Shown here: in pieces, positions 1-8,326 of the stretch
How the letters are laid out: each line of letters begins with the position of its first letter
Numbering within the stretch: position 1 is the first letter of the stretch
NCBI GenBank assembly: GCA_963843745.1
Contig: CAWJLP010000021.1
Span: 558,001 to 622,000 of the forward strand
Source: Trebonia sp963843745
Lineage (GTDB): Bacteria > Actinomycetota > Actinomycetes > Streptosporangiales > Streptosporangiaceae
Direction of reading: 5' to 3'
DNA length: 64,000 bases
Notes under the pieces: generated by a model
The model's input: only the letters and a program-made list of their open reading frames with translations
Databases searched by the model: none
Told to the model about the DNA's origin: nothing
Program-made: the position numbers and the translations under genes

Positions 1-1763
1 AGCGCCTCCGCCACCACGTACCAGGTGGTGGTCTCGATGTGCGCGGGGTAGCGGACGCCGCGCAGCGCCGGGTCGGCCTCGATCACCACCTCGAGCGGCA
101 GCCTGGCGGCCTGTGCCTCGATCGCCTCGAGCAGCCCCTGGTCGGAGAGGACCGGCGGATGGATGGCGTGCGCGAACTCGCGCAAGGTGGCGAGCAGGTC
201 GCCGAGGTCGCGCTGGAGCTCGGCCAGCGGCTCGTCGGTACGAGGGTCGCCGCGGCGCAGCCGTTCCCGGGCCAGCGCCAGCTTGGCCGTCAGCGCCACG
301 ACGTCCTGCTGGGCGCCGTCGTGCAGGTCCCGCTGGATGCGCTGCCGCTCGGCGTCCTGGGCGTGCGCGATCCTGGCCCGGGAGGCGGTCAGTTCCGCTG
401 TCAGCCGCAGGTTGCTCACGGCCGTCGCGGCCTGGCCGGCCAGGTGCGCCAGCAGGCGGTGGTCCTCGTCGAGCAGCGGGCCGTCGCGCCGCGGGCCGCA
501 CTCGATCCGGCCGAGCGTGCTGCCCGCGTGAACCAGCGGCACCACGTAGGCCGGGACAGCGGGCGTGCCGGGAACGAGCCCGGCGGTCGCGGTCTCGGCA
601 CCGAGGCGCACTCGCACCCACTCCAGCGCGAGCCCCTGGCGTATCGCGTCGGCGAGCTGGGGCAGCAGGTCCGCCGCGCCGGGCGACGCCTCCAGCAGCG
701 CGCCGAACCGGGTGATCACCGCGTAGCCGTCGAGCCGCTTCCCGAACACCCACCGGTCGGCCAGCCGTTCCAGCCTGCGCTGCACCGGCTGGAACGCCAG
801 GGCGGCGCCGGCGGCCAGCAGCATCGCGACGCCGACCGTCAGGTACCGGCTGGCGAGGGTGCCGAGCGCGGCGGCCGCCGCGACGTAGACCACGGCGATC
901 ATCAGCCACAGCATCCGGTAGATGACCGACCGGCGGGCGGCGCGGTCGATGCCGACGACCCCGTCGTCGGACAGCGCCACCGCCAGCGAAGCGAACACCA
1001 GCAGCAGCCCGAGCACCCACAGCACCCAGACAGCTACCGTCGCGACCGTTCCCGACCTGAAAGTCGCCACAGCGCTGTTCGCGACGAAGACGAGCAGCGC
1101 GCTCCCCGTGCCCACCAGCATCCAGCGGATCCGGCGGCGGTCCGCCGCCGCCGACCGACGGTACCGCAGGTACAGCAGGACCAGCCCGAGGGAGGTCCAC
1201 GCGGAAAAAGTGAACTGCAGCGTGGCCAGGGCCGGTTCCACCGGGCCAAGCGCCGAAGTGAACAGCGGGCTGACGATGCCCGGCTCCGCTGGCTGGTACA
1301 AGCCCGCCGGGGGTGTCTGGCTCGAGGCCATCAGCGCGACCGGGATCAGCACTGCTGCCACGGCGGTGACACTCAGCACCGCGCGTTCCCCGCGGCTCTG
1401 CGGGACCCCGGTCGGGAACAGCCCGATAAGCCCGACCGAGGTGACCGCCGCCAGGTTCGACGCGCACTCCCCGATCAGCAGCACCAGCCACGCCAACGAT
1501 GAATCGGCCACCATCGGCAGATCGGTGATCGCGTCGCCGAGGCAGACCCCCACCGCGAACAGCGCTCCGCCTGCGAGCAGCCAGAACGCGACGCGGCGAC
1601 CCGGCCCGCGGAACACCCCGATGAGCCCGGCGACATAGAGCGGCGCCGGGCCGGCCAGCACGAAGCCGGCCTCGTCTACGTTCCCGGCGGCCAACTCGAT
1701 CCATGCCCCCGCGACCAGCGCGCAACCGCCGACGATCGCGAGGAACACGCAGACAGCCCGCAT
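1..1763 (-). CDS. NarL-type sensor histidine kinase (3' end off window)
   Basis: Membrane sensor kinase of a two-component system. The frame is open from an ATG at 1763 to the window edge with no stop. The N-terminal ~300 residues are hydrophobic (about nine membrane segments), followed by a GAF-like region. A HisKA_3 dimerisation box (ERQRIQRDLHDGAQQD, phospho-acceptor His near residue 480) comes next, and the frame leaves the window at the ATPase N-box (WYVVAEAL). It is built like the kinase at 2405, including the linker beginning LAFQPVQRRLERLADRWVFGKR. Expected length is about 670-700 aa, so about 80-100 residues of the ATPase domain lie outside. The long open frame on the opposite strand is an antisense shadow. 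The cognate regulator is probably beyond the left edge. Confidence 0.88.
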   Translation of the reverse strand, partial: MRAVCVFLAIVGGCALVAGAWIELAAGNVDEAGFVLAGPAPLYVAGLIGVFRGPGRRVAFWLLAGGALFAVGVCLGDAITDLPMVADSSLAWLVLLIGECASNLAAVTSVGLIGLFPTGVPQSRGERAVLSVTAVAAVLIPVALMASSQTPPAGLYQPAEPGIVSPLFTSALGPVEPALATLQFTFSAWTSLGLVLLYLRYRRSAAADRRRIRWMLVGTGSALLVFVANSAVATFRSGTVATVAVWVLWVLGLLLVFASLAVALSDDGVVGIDRAARRSVIYRMLWLMIAVVYVAAAAALGTLASRYLTVGVAMLLAAGAALAFQPVQRRLERLADRWVFGKRLDGYAVITRFGALLEASPGAADLLPQLADAIRQGLALEWVRVRLGAETATAGLVPGTPAVPAYVVPLVHAGSTLGRIECGPRRDGPLLDEDHRLLAHLAGQAATAVSNLRLTAELTASRARIAHAQDAERQRIQRDLHDGAQQDVVALTAKLALARERLRRGDPRTDEPLAELQRDLGDLLATLREFAHAIHPPVLSDQGLLEAIEAQAARLPLEVVIEADPALRGVRYPAHIETTTWYVVAEA

Positions 1764-1931
1764 ACGCACAGTGTGACTTCCCCGCTGACCTGCTGGGAAG
1801 GAGGTTGGCCGCACCCGCGACTTGCGGCCAGCCTCACCCCGGTCCGGCCGGCAGCCGGATACCCGGTGGATACGCCGAGCCCTAGCGTCTGGCAGCAGAG
1901 CGATACCGCCGGGGGAAAGGTGTCCAAGGAC

Positions 1932-2408
1932 ATGACAGAGAACCAGATCATCGTCGGCCAGCCTGCGAGCACGTCAGGGAGCGCGCTGCGCCGTGGCGCC
2001 GGCGCCGGGTACCGGTGGCTCTTGCTGCTTTTCTTGGTGGCAGGCGTGGTGCAAATCTTCCTCGCCGGGCTCGGGGTCTTCCATCTGCACGCGTACGGCC
2101 TCGACGACCCGGCCGGCGACTCGGCCCTGGATCCGCACCGCACGCTGGGGTTCGCGATGGCCGGTATCGCGGTCCTCATCCTGGTGCTCGCACTCATCGC
2201 CAGGCCGGGTGGCCGCCAGGTCGTCCTGGCGGCCGTACTGGTGCTGCAGACCATGGTCCTGCAGAGCCTGCTGGCCGGGCTCGGCGACGACAGTGCGGTG
2301 TACGGCGGGCTGCACGCCCTCGACGGGCTGCTCGCGATCGGGGTGGCGGCCTACCTGTACGGCATCGCCCTGGTCCGGCGGCACGCCGCGGCGCGTGATC
2401 TCCGGTGA
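1932..2408 (+). CDS. small four-helix membrane protein, DUF6220-like
   Basis: A 158-aa membrane protein with four predicted helices: LLLLFLVAGVVQIFLAGLGV, the stretch after HRTLGFAMAG, a VVLAAVLVLQTMVLQ segment, and a C-terminal helix near ALDGLLAIGVAAYLYG. The layout and the HRTLG and GLHALDG phrases resemble the DUF6220 family; the function is unknown. The ATG at 1932 is preferred (GGGGGAAAGG at 1911-1920 upstream). The frame stays open to 1773, so a longer start, or GTG at 1920, is possible. Its stop overlaps the start of the downstream kinase (GTGA), so the two are probably cotranscribed and it may be an accessory membrane partner, which is inference. Confidence 0.75.
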   Translation: MTENQIIVGQPASTSGSALRRGAGAGYRWLLLLFLVAGVVQIFLAGLGVFHLHAYGLDDPAGDSALDPHRTLGFAMAGIAVLILVLALIARPGGRQVVLAAVLVLQTMVLQSLLAGLGDDSAVYGGLHALDGLLAIGVAAYLYGIALVRRHAAARDLR

Positions 2409-4546
2409 GCGAGCCGCCGGGCAGCCGGCCGCGGCTCTCCGCGGCCGCTTCCCGGACTCTCACGACAACGTGGCTGGTCACCGCGCTTGCGGCGGCGGCC
2501 GGGTGCGTGCTGACCGTGCTCGTGCGGGGAAACATAGCCAGGGGCGACCTCATCGGCAACCTGGCGGAGTCGCTGGCCGGCGTGTATTACGCCACCCTGG
2601 GGGTGCTCATCGTCCGGCGGGCCGGGAACCGGATCGGGTGGCTGATGCTCGGCCTCGGGGTACTCCTAGCCGTGGAGACTGTCGCTAACGGGTACGGGGT
2701 GGCGGGCATCCGGCGTCCCGGCACGCTGCCCGCGGCCCCGCTGGTCGGGCTGTTCGCCGAGTGGGTCTTCGTGCCGATCTTCATCACCCTCATCGGCACG
2801 TTCCTGCTCTTCCCCGACGGAAGGCTCCCGTCTCCGCGGTGGTGGCCGGCGGCCTGGTTCGTCGCCGTCGTTGCCGTGCTCGGGATGACGGGGTTCGCGA
2901 TCGCACCCCGGCTGGTGCGCATCCCGGCCCCCGGCGGGTCGGTGCTGTTTCCGAACCCGCTCGGCATAGCCTCGCTCGGCCCGGTCTGGTCCGGCCTGCT
3001 GCTCGGCACGCTCACCGCGCTTAGCTTGGCGAGTCTGCCACTGCTTGCCATCGTGGTCGCCGCGCTGGTGACACGCTTCCGCAGGGGCAATCCCGATGTG
3101 CGGCAGCAGGTGAAGTGGCTGGCATTCGCACTGGCGGTAATGCTCGCCGCCCAGCTACTCGGGCCGCTCAGGGACACGGCCACTGGCGGCCCGGCCAGTG
3201 GCCCGCTTGTCATCGCCTCTGACGTGGTATCGGCGGCCATCCCGCTCGCTGTGGTGCCGGCAGTCATCACGCTGGCGATCCTGAAGTACCGGCTCTACCA
3301 GATCGACGTCATCATCAACAAGGCGGTGAAGTACGGGCTTCTCACGGCGGCCCTCACCGCGGTCTACGCCGCTATCGTCGTCGGCATCGGGACGCTGGCC
3401 GGTTACGCTGGCGGCCCGCTGCTCACCGTCGCGGCGGCGGTCGCGATCGCGGTGCTGTTCCAGCCGGTGCGTGACCGGGCCCAGCTGCTTGCCAACCGCC
3501 TGGTCTACGGGCGGCGCGCGACGCCCTACCAGGTGCTTTCCGACTTCGCGCAGGACATGGCTGCGCAGCCGGACGCGGCGGCGACCCTGGACCGGATGGC
3601 CGCGCTGCTCGCCAGGGCGACGGGCGCCACACGGCTCGCGGTCTGGATCCGCGTCGGTGACCAGCTGCGCCCCCAGGCGACCTGGCCAGCGGGATCCGGT
3701 CCGGACGGGCCCGTGCCGCTGACCGCGGGCGGCCTGCCGGACTTCGCAGTGACCAGAGCCGTCGCCGTCCTGCACGGGAATGAGCTGCTCGGCGCGCTCA
3801 CGGTGGTCAAGCCGCCGGACGAGCCGGTGTCGGCTGCCGAGGAGAGCCTGCTGGCGCACCTGGCGTCACAGACGGGCCTGGTGCTTCGCAACCTTCGGCT
3901 CACCGCCGAGCTGCGGGCCAGCATCGACGACCTGACGGCATCGCGTCAGCGGCTCGTGCGCGCCCAGGACGAAGAACGCCACCGGATCGAGCGGAACCTG
4001 CACGACGGCGCCCAGCAGCAGCTCGTCGCGCTCAGCATGCTGCTCCGGCTGCTTGAGGACTCCGCCGAGGACCCCGGTGAGGTCAAGCAGCTGGCGGTCC
4101 AGCTCAAGGACGGCCTGCGCGCCGCGCTCGACGACCTGCGCGCCCTCGCCCGCGGCATCTACCCGCCGCTGCTGGCCGAGCAGGGACTGCGTGCCGCGCT
4201 GCGCGCGCACGCCGACCGGGTTCCTGTCCCGGTGCTGCTCGAGGCGGACGGCATCGGGCGCTACGGCCGGGACACCGAGGCCACCGCCTACTTCTGCATC
4301 CTCGAAGCCCTGCAGAACGTCGCCAAGTACGCGCGGGCCTCCCGGGCCACCGTCGAGCTGGCTTGCCCAGACGGTCATCTCGAGTTCACGGTCGCGGACA
4401 ACGGCGTCGGCTTCGACGCCGCGACGTCCACGACAGGCACTGGCCTGCAGGGCATGGCCGACCGCCTCGCCGCGGTCGGCGGCAGCCTTCACGTGCGTTC
4501 CGCGCCAGGCACGGGCACGGCCGTCCACGGCCGTCTGCCCCTCTAG
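2405..4546 (+). CDS. sensor histidine kinase, GAF + HisKA_3 + HATPase
   Basis: A 713-aa membrane sensor kinase. Residues 1-350 hold about ten membrane helices with the linker KYRLYQIDVIINKAVKYG, also seen in the kinase-less protein at 24111. A GAF-like domain follows (about 374-500). Then comes HisKA_3 (RAQDEERHRIERNLHDGAQQQ, His near 532) and a HATPase domain with N-box EALQNVAKYARA, G1 DNGVGFD and G2 GTGLQGMADRL, so all catalytic boxes are intact. The GTG start overlaps the previous stop. No response regulator is adjacent, so it may act as an orphan kinase or partner a distant regulator. The following gene encodes a SRPBCC protein. Confidence 0.93.
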   Translation: MSEPPGSRPRLSAAASRTLTTTWLVTALAAAAGCVLTVLVRGNIARGDLIGNLAESLAGVYYATLGVLIVRRAGNRIGWLMLGLGVLLAVETVANGYGVAGIRRPGTLPAAPLVGLFAEWVFVPIFITLIGTFLLFPDGRLPSPRWWPAAWFVAVVAVLGMTGFAIAPRLVRIPAPGGSVLFPNPLGIASLGPVWSGLLLGTLTALSLASLPLLAIVVAALVTRFRRGNPDVRQQVKWLAFALAVMLAAQLLGPLRDTATGGPASGPLVIASDVVSAAIPLAVVPAVITLAILKYRLYQIDVIINKAVKYGLLTAALTAVYAAIVVGIGTLAGYAGGPLLTVAAAVAIAVLFQPVRDRAQLLANRLVYGRRATPYQVLSDFAQDMAAQPDAAATLDRMAALLARATGATRLAVWIRVGDQLRPQATWPAGSGPDGPVPLTAGGLPDFAVTRAVAVLHGNELLGALTVVKPPDEPVSAAEESLLAHLASQTGLVLRNLRLTAELRASIDDLTASRQRLVRAQDEERHRIERNLHDGAQQQLVALSMLLRLLEDSAEDPGEVKQLAVQLKDGLRAALDDLRALARGIYPPLLAEQGLRAALRAHADRVPVPVLLEADGIGRYGRDTEATAYFCILEALQNVAKYARASRATVELACPDGHLEFTVADNGVGFDAATSTTGTGLQGMADRLAAVGGSLHVRSAPGTGTAVHGRLPL

Positions 4547-4583
4547 GGCCGGAGCCCTGGTATGTCGAGAGAAAGAGGACCCG

Positions 4584-5042
4584 ATGACGATCATCAGCAA
4601 CTCCACGGTAATCCGCTGCACGCCGGAGGAGGCGTTCGACTACCTCTCTGACCACCGCAGCGAGCTTGAGTGGAACCCTGGCATTGAGTCGATCGAGAAG
4701 CTCACCGACGGACCCGTCGGGCTCGGCACGAAGTACCTCGCGAAGTGGAAGAGCGCCCCGCAGCCCGTGGAAGTCGAGACCGTCCGGTATGACCGCCCGC
4801 ACGGTTGGACGGTGCACAACGGGGGCCTCATCGAAGTCACCGTGACCATCCGCCTCGAGCCTGTCGCCCAGGGCACGCGGCTGTACTCTGACTTCGACGC
4901 CCGCCCGCACGGATGGTTCCGCCTGGTCTTCCCTGTGTTCCTGGCCAAGATTCGCAAGGAGGAGTCGGCCAACATGACCTATCTGCGCGAGGCGCTCGAG
5001 CGCCGCGCCACCCGGTCCGGCGACTGGGAAGGGACCCACTGA
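4584..5042 (+). CDS. SRPBCC (START-like) family protein
   Basis: A 152-aa cytosolic protein of the polyketide-cyclase/START-like SRPBCC fold. The N-terminal pattern S-T-V-I-R-C-T-PEEAFDYLSDHRSELEWNPGI is typical of this family (strand, PEEVF helix, then W-NP). The ATG at 4584 follows GAAAGAGGA. The family binds hydrophobic ligands; substrate and reaction cannot be read from sequence. It lies 37 bp after the kinase gene on the same strand and could be cotranscribed. It converges with the HxlR gene. Confidence 0.85.
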   Translation: MTIISNSTVIRCTPEEAFDYLSDHRSELEWNPGIESIEKLTDGPVGLGTKYLAKWKSAPQPVEVETVRYDRPHGWTVHNGGLIEVTVTIRLEPVAQGTRLYSDFDARPHGWFRLVFPVFLAKIRKEESANMTYLREALERRATRSGDWEGTH

Positions 5043-5078
5043 TCGGGTGGCGACCTGCCGGTCTTAGGCTCGCTGCGG

Positions 5079-5549
5079 TCAGGCAGGGCCCTCGCGGGTC
5101 CAGCCGGGAGCGACCACGGTCAGGGAGAGGTCGTCCGGGTTGACCTCCTGCCCGCAGTGGCGGCAGACGAACGCCGGGTCCAGGTCGTGCCCGCACGAGT
5201 GGCCGAATACCGACGGCGGGCTGTCCACCGCCCACTTGTCTCCCCAGGCGCGCAGCGCCTGGAGGACGGTGCGGAGTTCCCGGCCCGCCTGGGTGAGCTC
5301 GTACTCGTGGCGCGGTGGGTGGGCGCTGTACTGGATGCGGGCGATCACGCCCGCGGCCTCGAGCGCGCGCAGCCGGACGGCCAGCCGGTCGCGGGGGGCG
5401 CCGGTGTTGCGGGCGATCGCGTCGAACCGCTTGTTGCCGAACGCGATCTCGCGGATCGCGAGCAGCGCCCACTTCTCGCCGACCACGTTCAGGGCGGCCG
5501 CCACCGAGCAGGGACGGCCGGGCAGATCCTCGCGCATACGGACAAGCAT
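5079..5549 (-). CDS. HxlR-family transcriptional regulator with Zn-ribbon tail
   Basis: A 156-aa winged-helix regulator. The HxlR core is clear: CSVAAALNVVGEKWALLAIRE, FDAIARNTGAPRDRLAVRLRALEAAGVIAR, and HEYELTQAGRELRTVLQAL. The extra C-terminal stretch GHSCGHDLDPAFVCRHCGQEV carries two CxH/CxxC pairs and looks like a small metal ribbon, found in a subset of the family. ATG 5549 or the internal ATG 5537 could be the start; neither has a clear Shine-Dalgarno sequence. It is divergent from the MFS exporter, so it probably controls that gene, a common arrangement for HxlR regulators of efflux or detoxification genes (inference). Confidence 0.9.
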   Translation of the reverse strand: MLVRMREDLPGRPCSVAAALNVVGEKWALLAIREIAFGNKRFDAIARNTGAPRDRLAVRLRALEAAGVIARIQYSAHPPRHEYELTQAGRELRTVLQALRAWGDKWAVDSPPSVFGHSCGHDLDPAFVCRHCGQEVNPDDLSLTVVAPGWTREGPA

Positions 5550-5554
5550 ACTCG

Positions 5555-5605
5555 GTTGTTAAATCAAACTCACTCGGGTTATGCTTCGGTTGGGTTTTCA
5601 AACTC
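5555..5605. promoter_or_regulatory. candidate HxlR operator pair in divergent promoter
   Basis: The AT-rich spacer between the HxlR gene and the exporter holds two direct copies of a 17-mer: GTTGTTAAATCAAACTC (5555-5571) and GTTGGGTTTTCAAACTC (5589-5605), 12 of 17 identical and 34 bp apart (about three helical turns). HxlR proteins bind as dimers to short repeated sites near their own promoter; assigning these sites to this regulator is inference. Confidence 0.4.
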
Positions 5606-5663
5606 GCTAATGCTGGCGCGCTGAGGCTGACACGTGGTGCGCGCGATGGCTACAGGAGGACGC

Positions 5664-7193
5664 GTGACCGACACCAGCACCGCCGGCGGCAGCACCACCG
5701 TCAGTACCCAGGGGACAGCGCGCTTCGCGGCGGTGTTCGCCGTCGTCACGGCCGGCATCGCGATGGTGAACCTGGACTTGTTCATCGTCAACGTGGCGCT
5801 GCCGTCGATCGGCAGGACATTCGGCGGCGCGGACCTCTCATCGCTGTCCTGGGTGCTGAACGCCTATGCGATCGTGTTCGCCGCGCTGCTCGTCCCCGCG
5901 GGGCGGGCCGCCGACCTGATCGGCCGGCGCACCGCGTTCCTGGCCGGCGTCATCGTTTTCGCGCTCGCCTCCGCCGCGTGTGCGGTGGCACCGGACGTCT
6001 GGCTGCTCGTCGTGGCGCGGATCGTCCAGGCGGCCGGCGGCGCGCTGCTCATGCCGGCGTCCCTCGGCCTGCTGCTGGCGGCGGCGCCGCCAGACAAGCG
6101 CACCGGCGCTATCCGCGGCTGGACCTCGGTCGGGGGAGCGGCGGCCGCGCTGGGCCCGGTGCTCGGCGGTGCGCTGGTCGCCGCGAACTGGCGCTGGGTC
6201 TTCCTGGTGAACGTCCCGATCGCGGCCGTCGCGCTGCTGGCCAGCCTGCGCGTGCTGCCGCGCACTGATAACAGCAAGAAGCGCGCCGGCGCCGACACAG
6301 CCGACGCTGTCCGCCCGGACACCGTGGGCGCCGCGCTGTTCACGATCGCGATCGGCGCGCTCGCCCTTGCCCTGGTCAAGTCCGACGAGTGGGGCTGGAC
6401 GTCGGCCCGGGTACTGGGCTCGATCGCGGTGGCCGCGGTCTTGCTCCTGCTGTTCGTCCGCCGGTCCGCCCGGCACCCCGCACCGGTCATCGAGCCGCAC
6501 CTGCTCAGGCTCCCGGCGTTCTCGACGGCGACCGCGGCGAACGTCGTGTTCGGCGCCGCGTTCGGCGCGATGCTGCTGATGGTGACCCTCTGGTGCCAGG
6601 ATGTCTGGGGCTGGTCCGCGCTGCGCACCGGCCTGGGCGTCGCTCCGGGCCCGCTTCTCGTGCCGTTCTTCGCGATAGGCGCGGGCCCGCTCGCCCGCCG
6701 CATCGGCCCCGGCCCGGTCGCCGCCCTGGGCTGCGCGATCTACGCGGCGGGCTGCGTGTTCTGGCGGTTCAACCTGTCGCTGGTACCCGACTACCCCGCG
6801 CACATGCTGCCCGGCATGCTGATGACGGGGATCGGCGTCGGCCTCGCGTTGCCCACTCTCGTGAGCGCAGGGGTCTCCGCGGTCCCTCCGCACCGCTTCG
6901 CGACCGGATCCGGCGTGGTCACGATGGCGCGTCAGGTCGGCATCGTGATCGGCGTCGCCGTCCTGGTCACGGTCCTCGGCCACCCGTCAGGCAGCGCCGC
7001 CGCGCTGGCGGCCTTCCAGCACGCGACCGTGGTGATCGCCGCCATCGCGGTCACCGCCGGCCTGGCGTCGCTGCTGCTGGTCCGCAGCACCAGGGGAGCC
7101 CGCGCCCGCGCGGCGGTCACGATCGCGGAAAACCCGGTCGCGGCCGCGGCTCGGGCTGTAGAGAATGAAGAACCCGTACGTTCGGAGTCGTGA
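5664..7193 (+). CDS. MFS drug exporter, DHA2 (14-TM) family
   Basis: A 509-aa membrane exporter. MFS motif A is visible as PAGRAADLIGRRTAFLAG, the helix-5 motif C-like stretch as GGAAAALGPVLGGALVAANWRWVF, and the N-terminus MVNLDLFIVNVALPSIGRTFG is typical of EmrB/QacA-type proton antiporters. GTG 5664 is chosen because AGGAGG ends 4 nt before it; an in-frame ATG at 5646 is the alternative. The substrate is unknown. It is divergent from the HxlR regulator. The loop near residue 201 (helix 6-7 linker) carries DNSKKR, encoded by a copy of the dispersed repeat at 6265. The stop overlaps the start of a truncated downstream gene. Confidence 0.92.
   Translation: MTDTSTAGGSTTVSTQGTARFAAVFAVVTAGIAMVNLDLFIVNVALPSIGRTFGGADLSSLSWVLNAYAIVFAALLVPAGRAADLIGRRTAFLAGVIVFALASAACAVAPDVWLLVVARIVQAAGGALLMPASLGLLLAAAPPDKRTGAIRGWTSVGGAAAALGPVLGGALVAANWRWVFLVNVPIAAVALLASLRVLPRTDNSKKRAGADTADAVRPDTVGAALFTIAIGALALALVKSDEWGWTSARVLGSIAVAAVLLLLFVRRSARHPAPVIEPHLLRLPAFSTATAANVVFGAAFGAMLLMVTLWCQDVWGWSALRTGLGVAPGPLLVPFFAIGAGPLARRIGPGPVAALGCAIYAAGCVFWRFNLSLVPDYPAHMLPGMLMTGIGVGLALPTLVSAGVSAVPPHRFATGSGVVTMARQVGIVIGVAVLVTVLGHPSGSAAALAAFQHATVVIAAIAVTAGLASLLLVRSTRGARARAAVTIAENPVAAAARAVENEEPVRSES
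6265..6283 (+). repeat. dispersed TGATAACAGCAAGAAGCG repeat, copy 1 (inside MFS gene)
   Basis: The core ATAACAGCAAGAAGCG is identical to copies at 10978, 35409 and 46024, and nearly so at 45896. Here it lies in frame, encoding DNSKKR in the non-conserved loop between the two halves of the exporter, so the gene stays open. Confidence 0.6.
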
Positions 7194-7348
7194 CCGACGA
7201 AAGCGCCCTGCTCGTCACCATCCCCGCCGCCGAGCCGCCGGTGGCCAGGCAACGCTCCCGCCTCGACACGAGCGCGGCGGTCGGCGTTCCGGCGCACATT
7301 ACGGTGCTGTACCCGTTCCTGCGACGTTCTCCCTGGCCTAGCCGCTAA
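7190..7348 (+). pseudogene. truncated 2'-5' RNA ligase-like (2H phosphoesterase) gene
   Basis: Fifty-two codons starting at GTG 7190, which overlaps the MFS stop as GTGA. The peptide TDESALLVTIPAAEPPVAR...GVPAHITVLYPFL matches the N-terminus of bacterial 2'-5' RNA ligase-family proteins, including the first catalytic H-x-T motif (HIT). Family members are about 170-190 aa with a second H-x-T motif. Here the frame changes to RRSPWPSR and stops, and no second motif follows before the next gene. It is therefore a remnant that has lost its 3' two thirds. Confidence 0.6.
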
Positions 7349-7355
7349 TGGGCTA

Positions 7356-8324
7356 TTAGGTGGCGAGAGAAGCGAGCACGGCCTTGAGCCCGGCCAGGTA
7401 ATCCTGGGCATCGGCCGGCTTGCCGGCCCGGAGGTCATGGGCCGTGTAGCCGACGAGCATCCGGAGCTGGCTGAGGGCAAGCCGCCGTCCCTGGTCGGTC
7501 CAGAACGGCGCGGGCCCGTAGCCGGCCGCCAGGGCAGCGCGGTCTACCTCGGGCCATTCCCAGCACAGCGACTGCAGATCATCCAGCGGGCGGCCGCCGC
7601 ACGCATCGCCGAAGTCGATCAGCCCGGTCACGCTCACGGCTTCATCCTCGCCCGCGGCGACGAAGATATGTCCAGGGAACAGTTCGCCGTGGCACAGGAC
7701 CGCCGGGCCGTCGCCGCGCGCCGCCACCGCTTCGGGAAGCAGGCCCTCCACCCGGTGTACTTCCGCTTGTGTCAGCAACCCCGCGTCGGCCAGCAAGCGC
7801 AGGTTATCGAGCCGGTTGGCCAGGTCGGCCGCCTGCAGGGCGGCATTGTCGGCGAACTCGAAGCTCCCGTCGGCGTGGCGGCGGTAGAACCCGCCGACCG
7901 GCACCGAGTGCAGCCGGGCGGTGACCTGCCCGCAGGAGCGGGCCGCGGACCGGCGCTGGCCGGCTGACATTTCCGGCAGCGCCATGCTCAGTGGCCGCCC
8001 GGTCACCGCCGTCTGCACCATCACCGTCCTCGGGCCTGCTGCGGTTTCCACGGCCCCGAGCCACATGACCTCCGGTACCGGGACTCCGCCCTGGCGGGCC
8101 CGGGCCAGGAACCACGCTTCCTGGTCCAGGCCGTTGCTCTCGTGAGCCTCACCCCGGATCACCAGCCTGGCGCCCGAGGCGGTCACCACCTCATGAACCT
8201 CCCGGGCGCGGCCGCTGCCCCGGTTTCTCTCGCAGGTGGCGACATCCTCGCCGCATGCCTGTCTGACCAGCCAGGACAGCACATCCCCGGTGAGGCGCCC
8301 GCTGTCAGGCGGGGCCGGGGCCAT
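7356..8324 (-). CDS. APH-family phosphotransferase
   Basis: A 322-aa cytosolic protein of the aminoglycoside phosphotransferase/choline-kinase fold. The Brenner-like catalytic motif VLCHGELFPGHIF and the metal-binding GLIDFGDACGGRPLDDLQSL are visible. The N-lobe has RLVIRGEAHE and AWFLARARQGGVPVPEVMWLG, the usual spacing for APH-type kinases. The substrate is not predictable. The start is ATG 8324, two bases after the stop of the upstream monooxygenase gene; the frame stays open further upstream but only as antisense or shadow sequence. It ends the minus-strand operon running from 10665 to 7356. Confidence 0.87.
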   Translation of the reverse strand: MAPAPPDSGRLTGDVLSWLVRQACGEDVATCERNRGSGRAREVHEVVTASGARLVIRGEAHESNGLDQEAWFLARARQGGVPVPEVMWLGAVETAAGPRTVMVQTAVTGRPLSMALPEMSAGQRRSAARSCGQVTARLHSVPVGGFYRRHADGSFEFADNAALQAADLANRLDNLRLLADAGLLTQAEVHRVEGLLPEAVAARGDGPAVLCHGELFPGHIFVAAGEDEAVSVTGLIDFGDACGGRPLDDLQSLCWEWPEVDRAALAAGYGPAPFWTDQGRRLALSQLRMLVGYTAHDLRAGKPADAQDYLAGLKAVLASLAT

Positions 8325-8326
8325 GA

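Noticed and set aside
39..1502. 487-codon open frame on + strand
   Set aside because: Antisense shadow of the sensor kinase; composition Arg/Gly/Gln-rich and no family motif.
3155..4621. Long minus-strand frames over the kinase at 2405
   Set aside because: Mirror the coding frame of the kinase; no motif or start signal.
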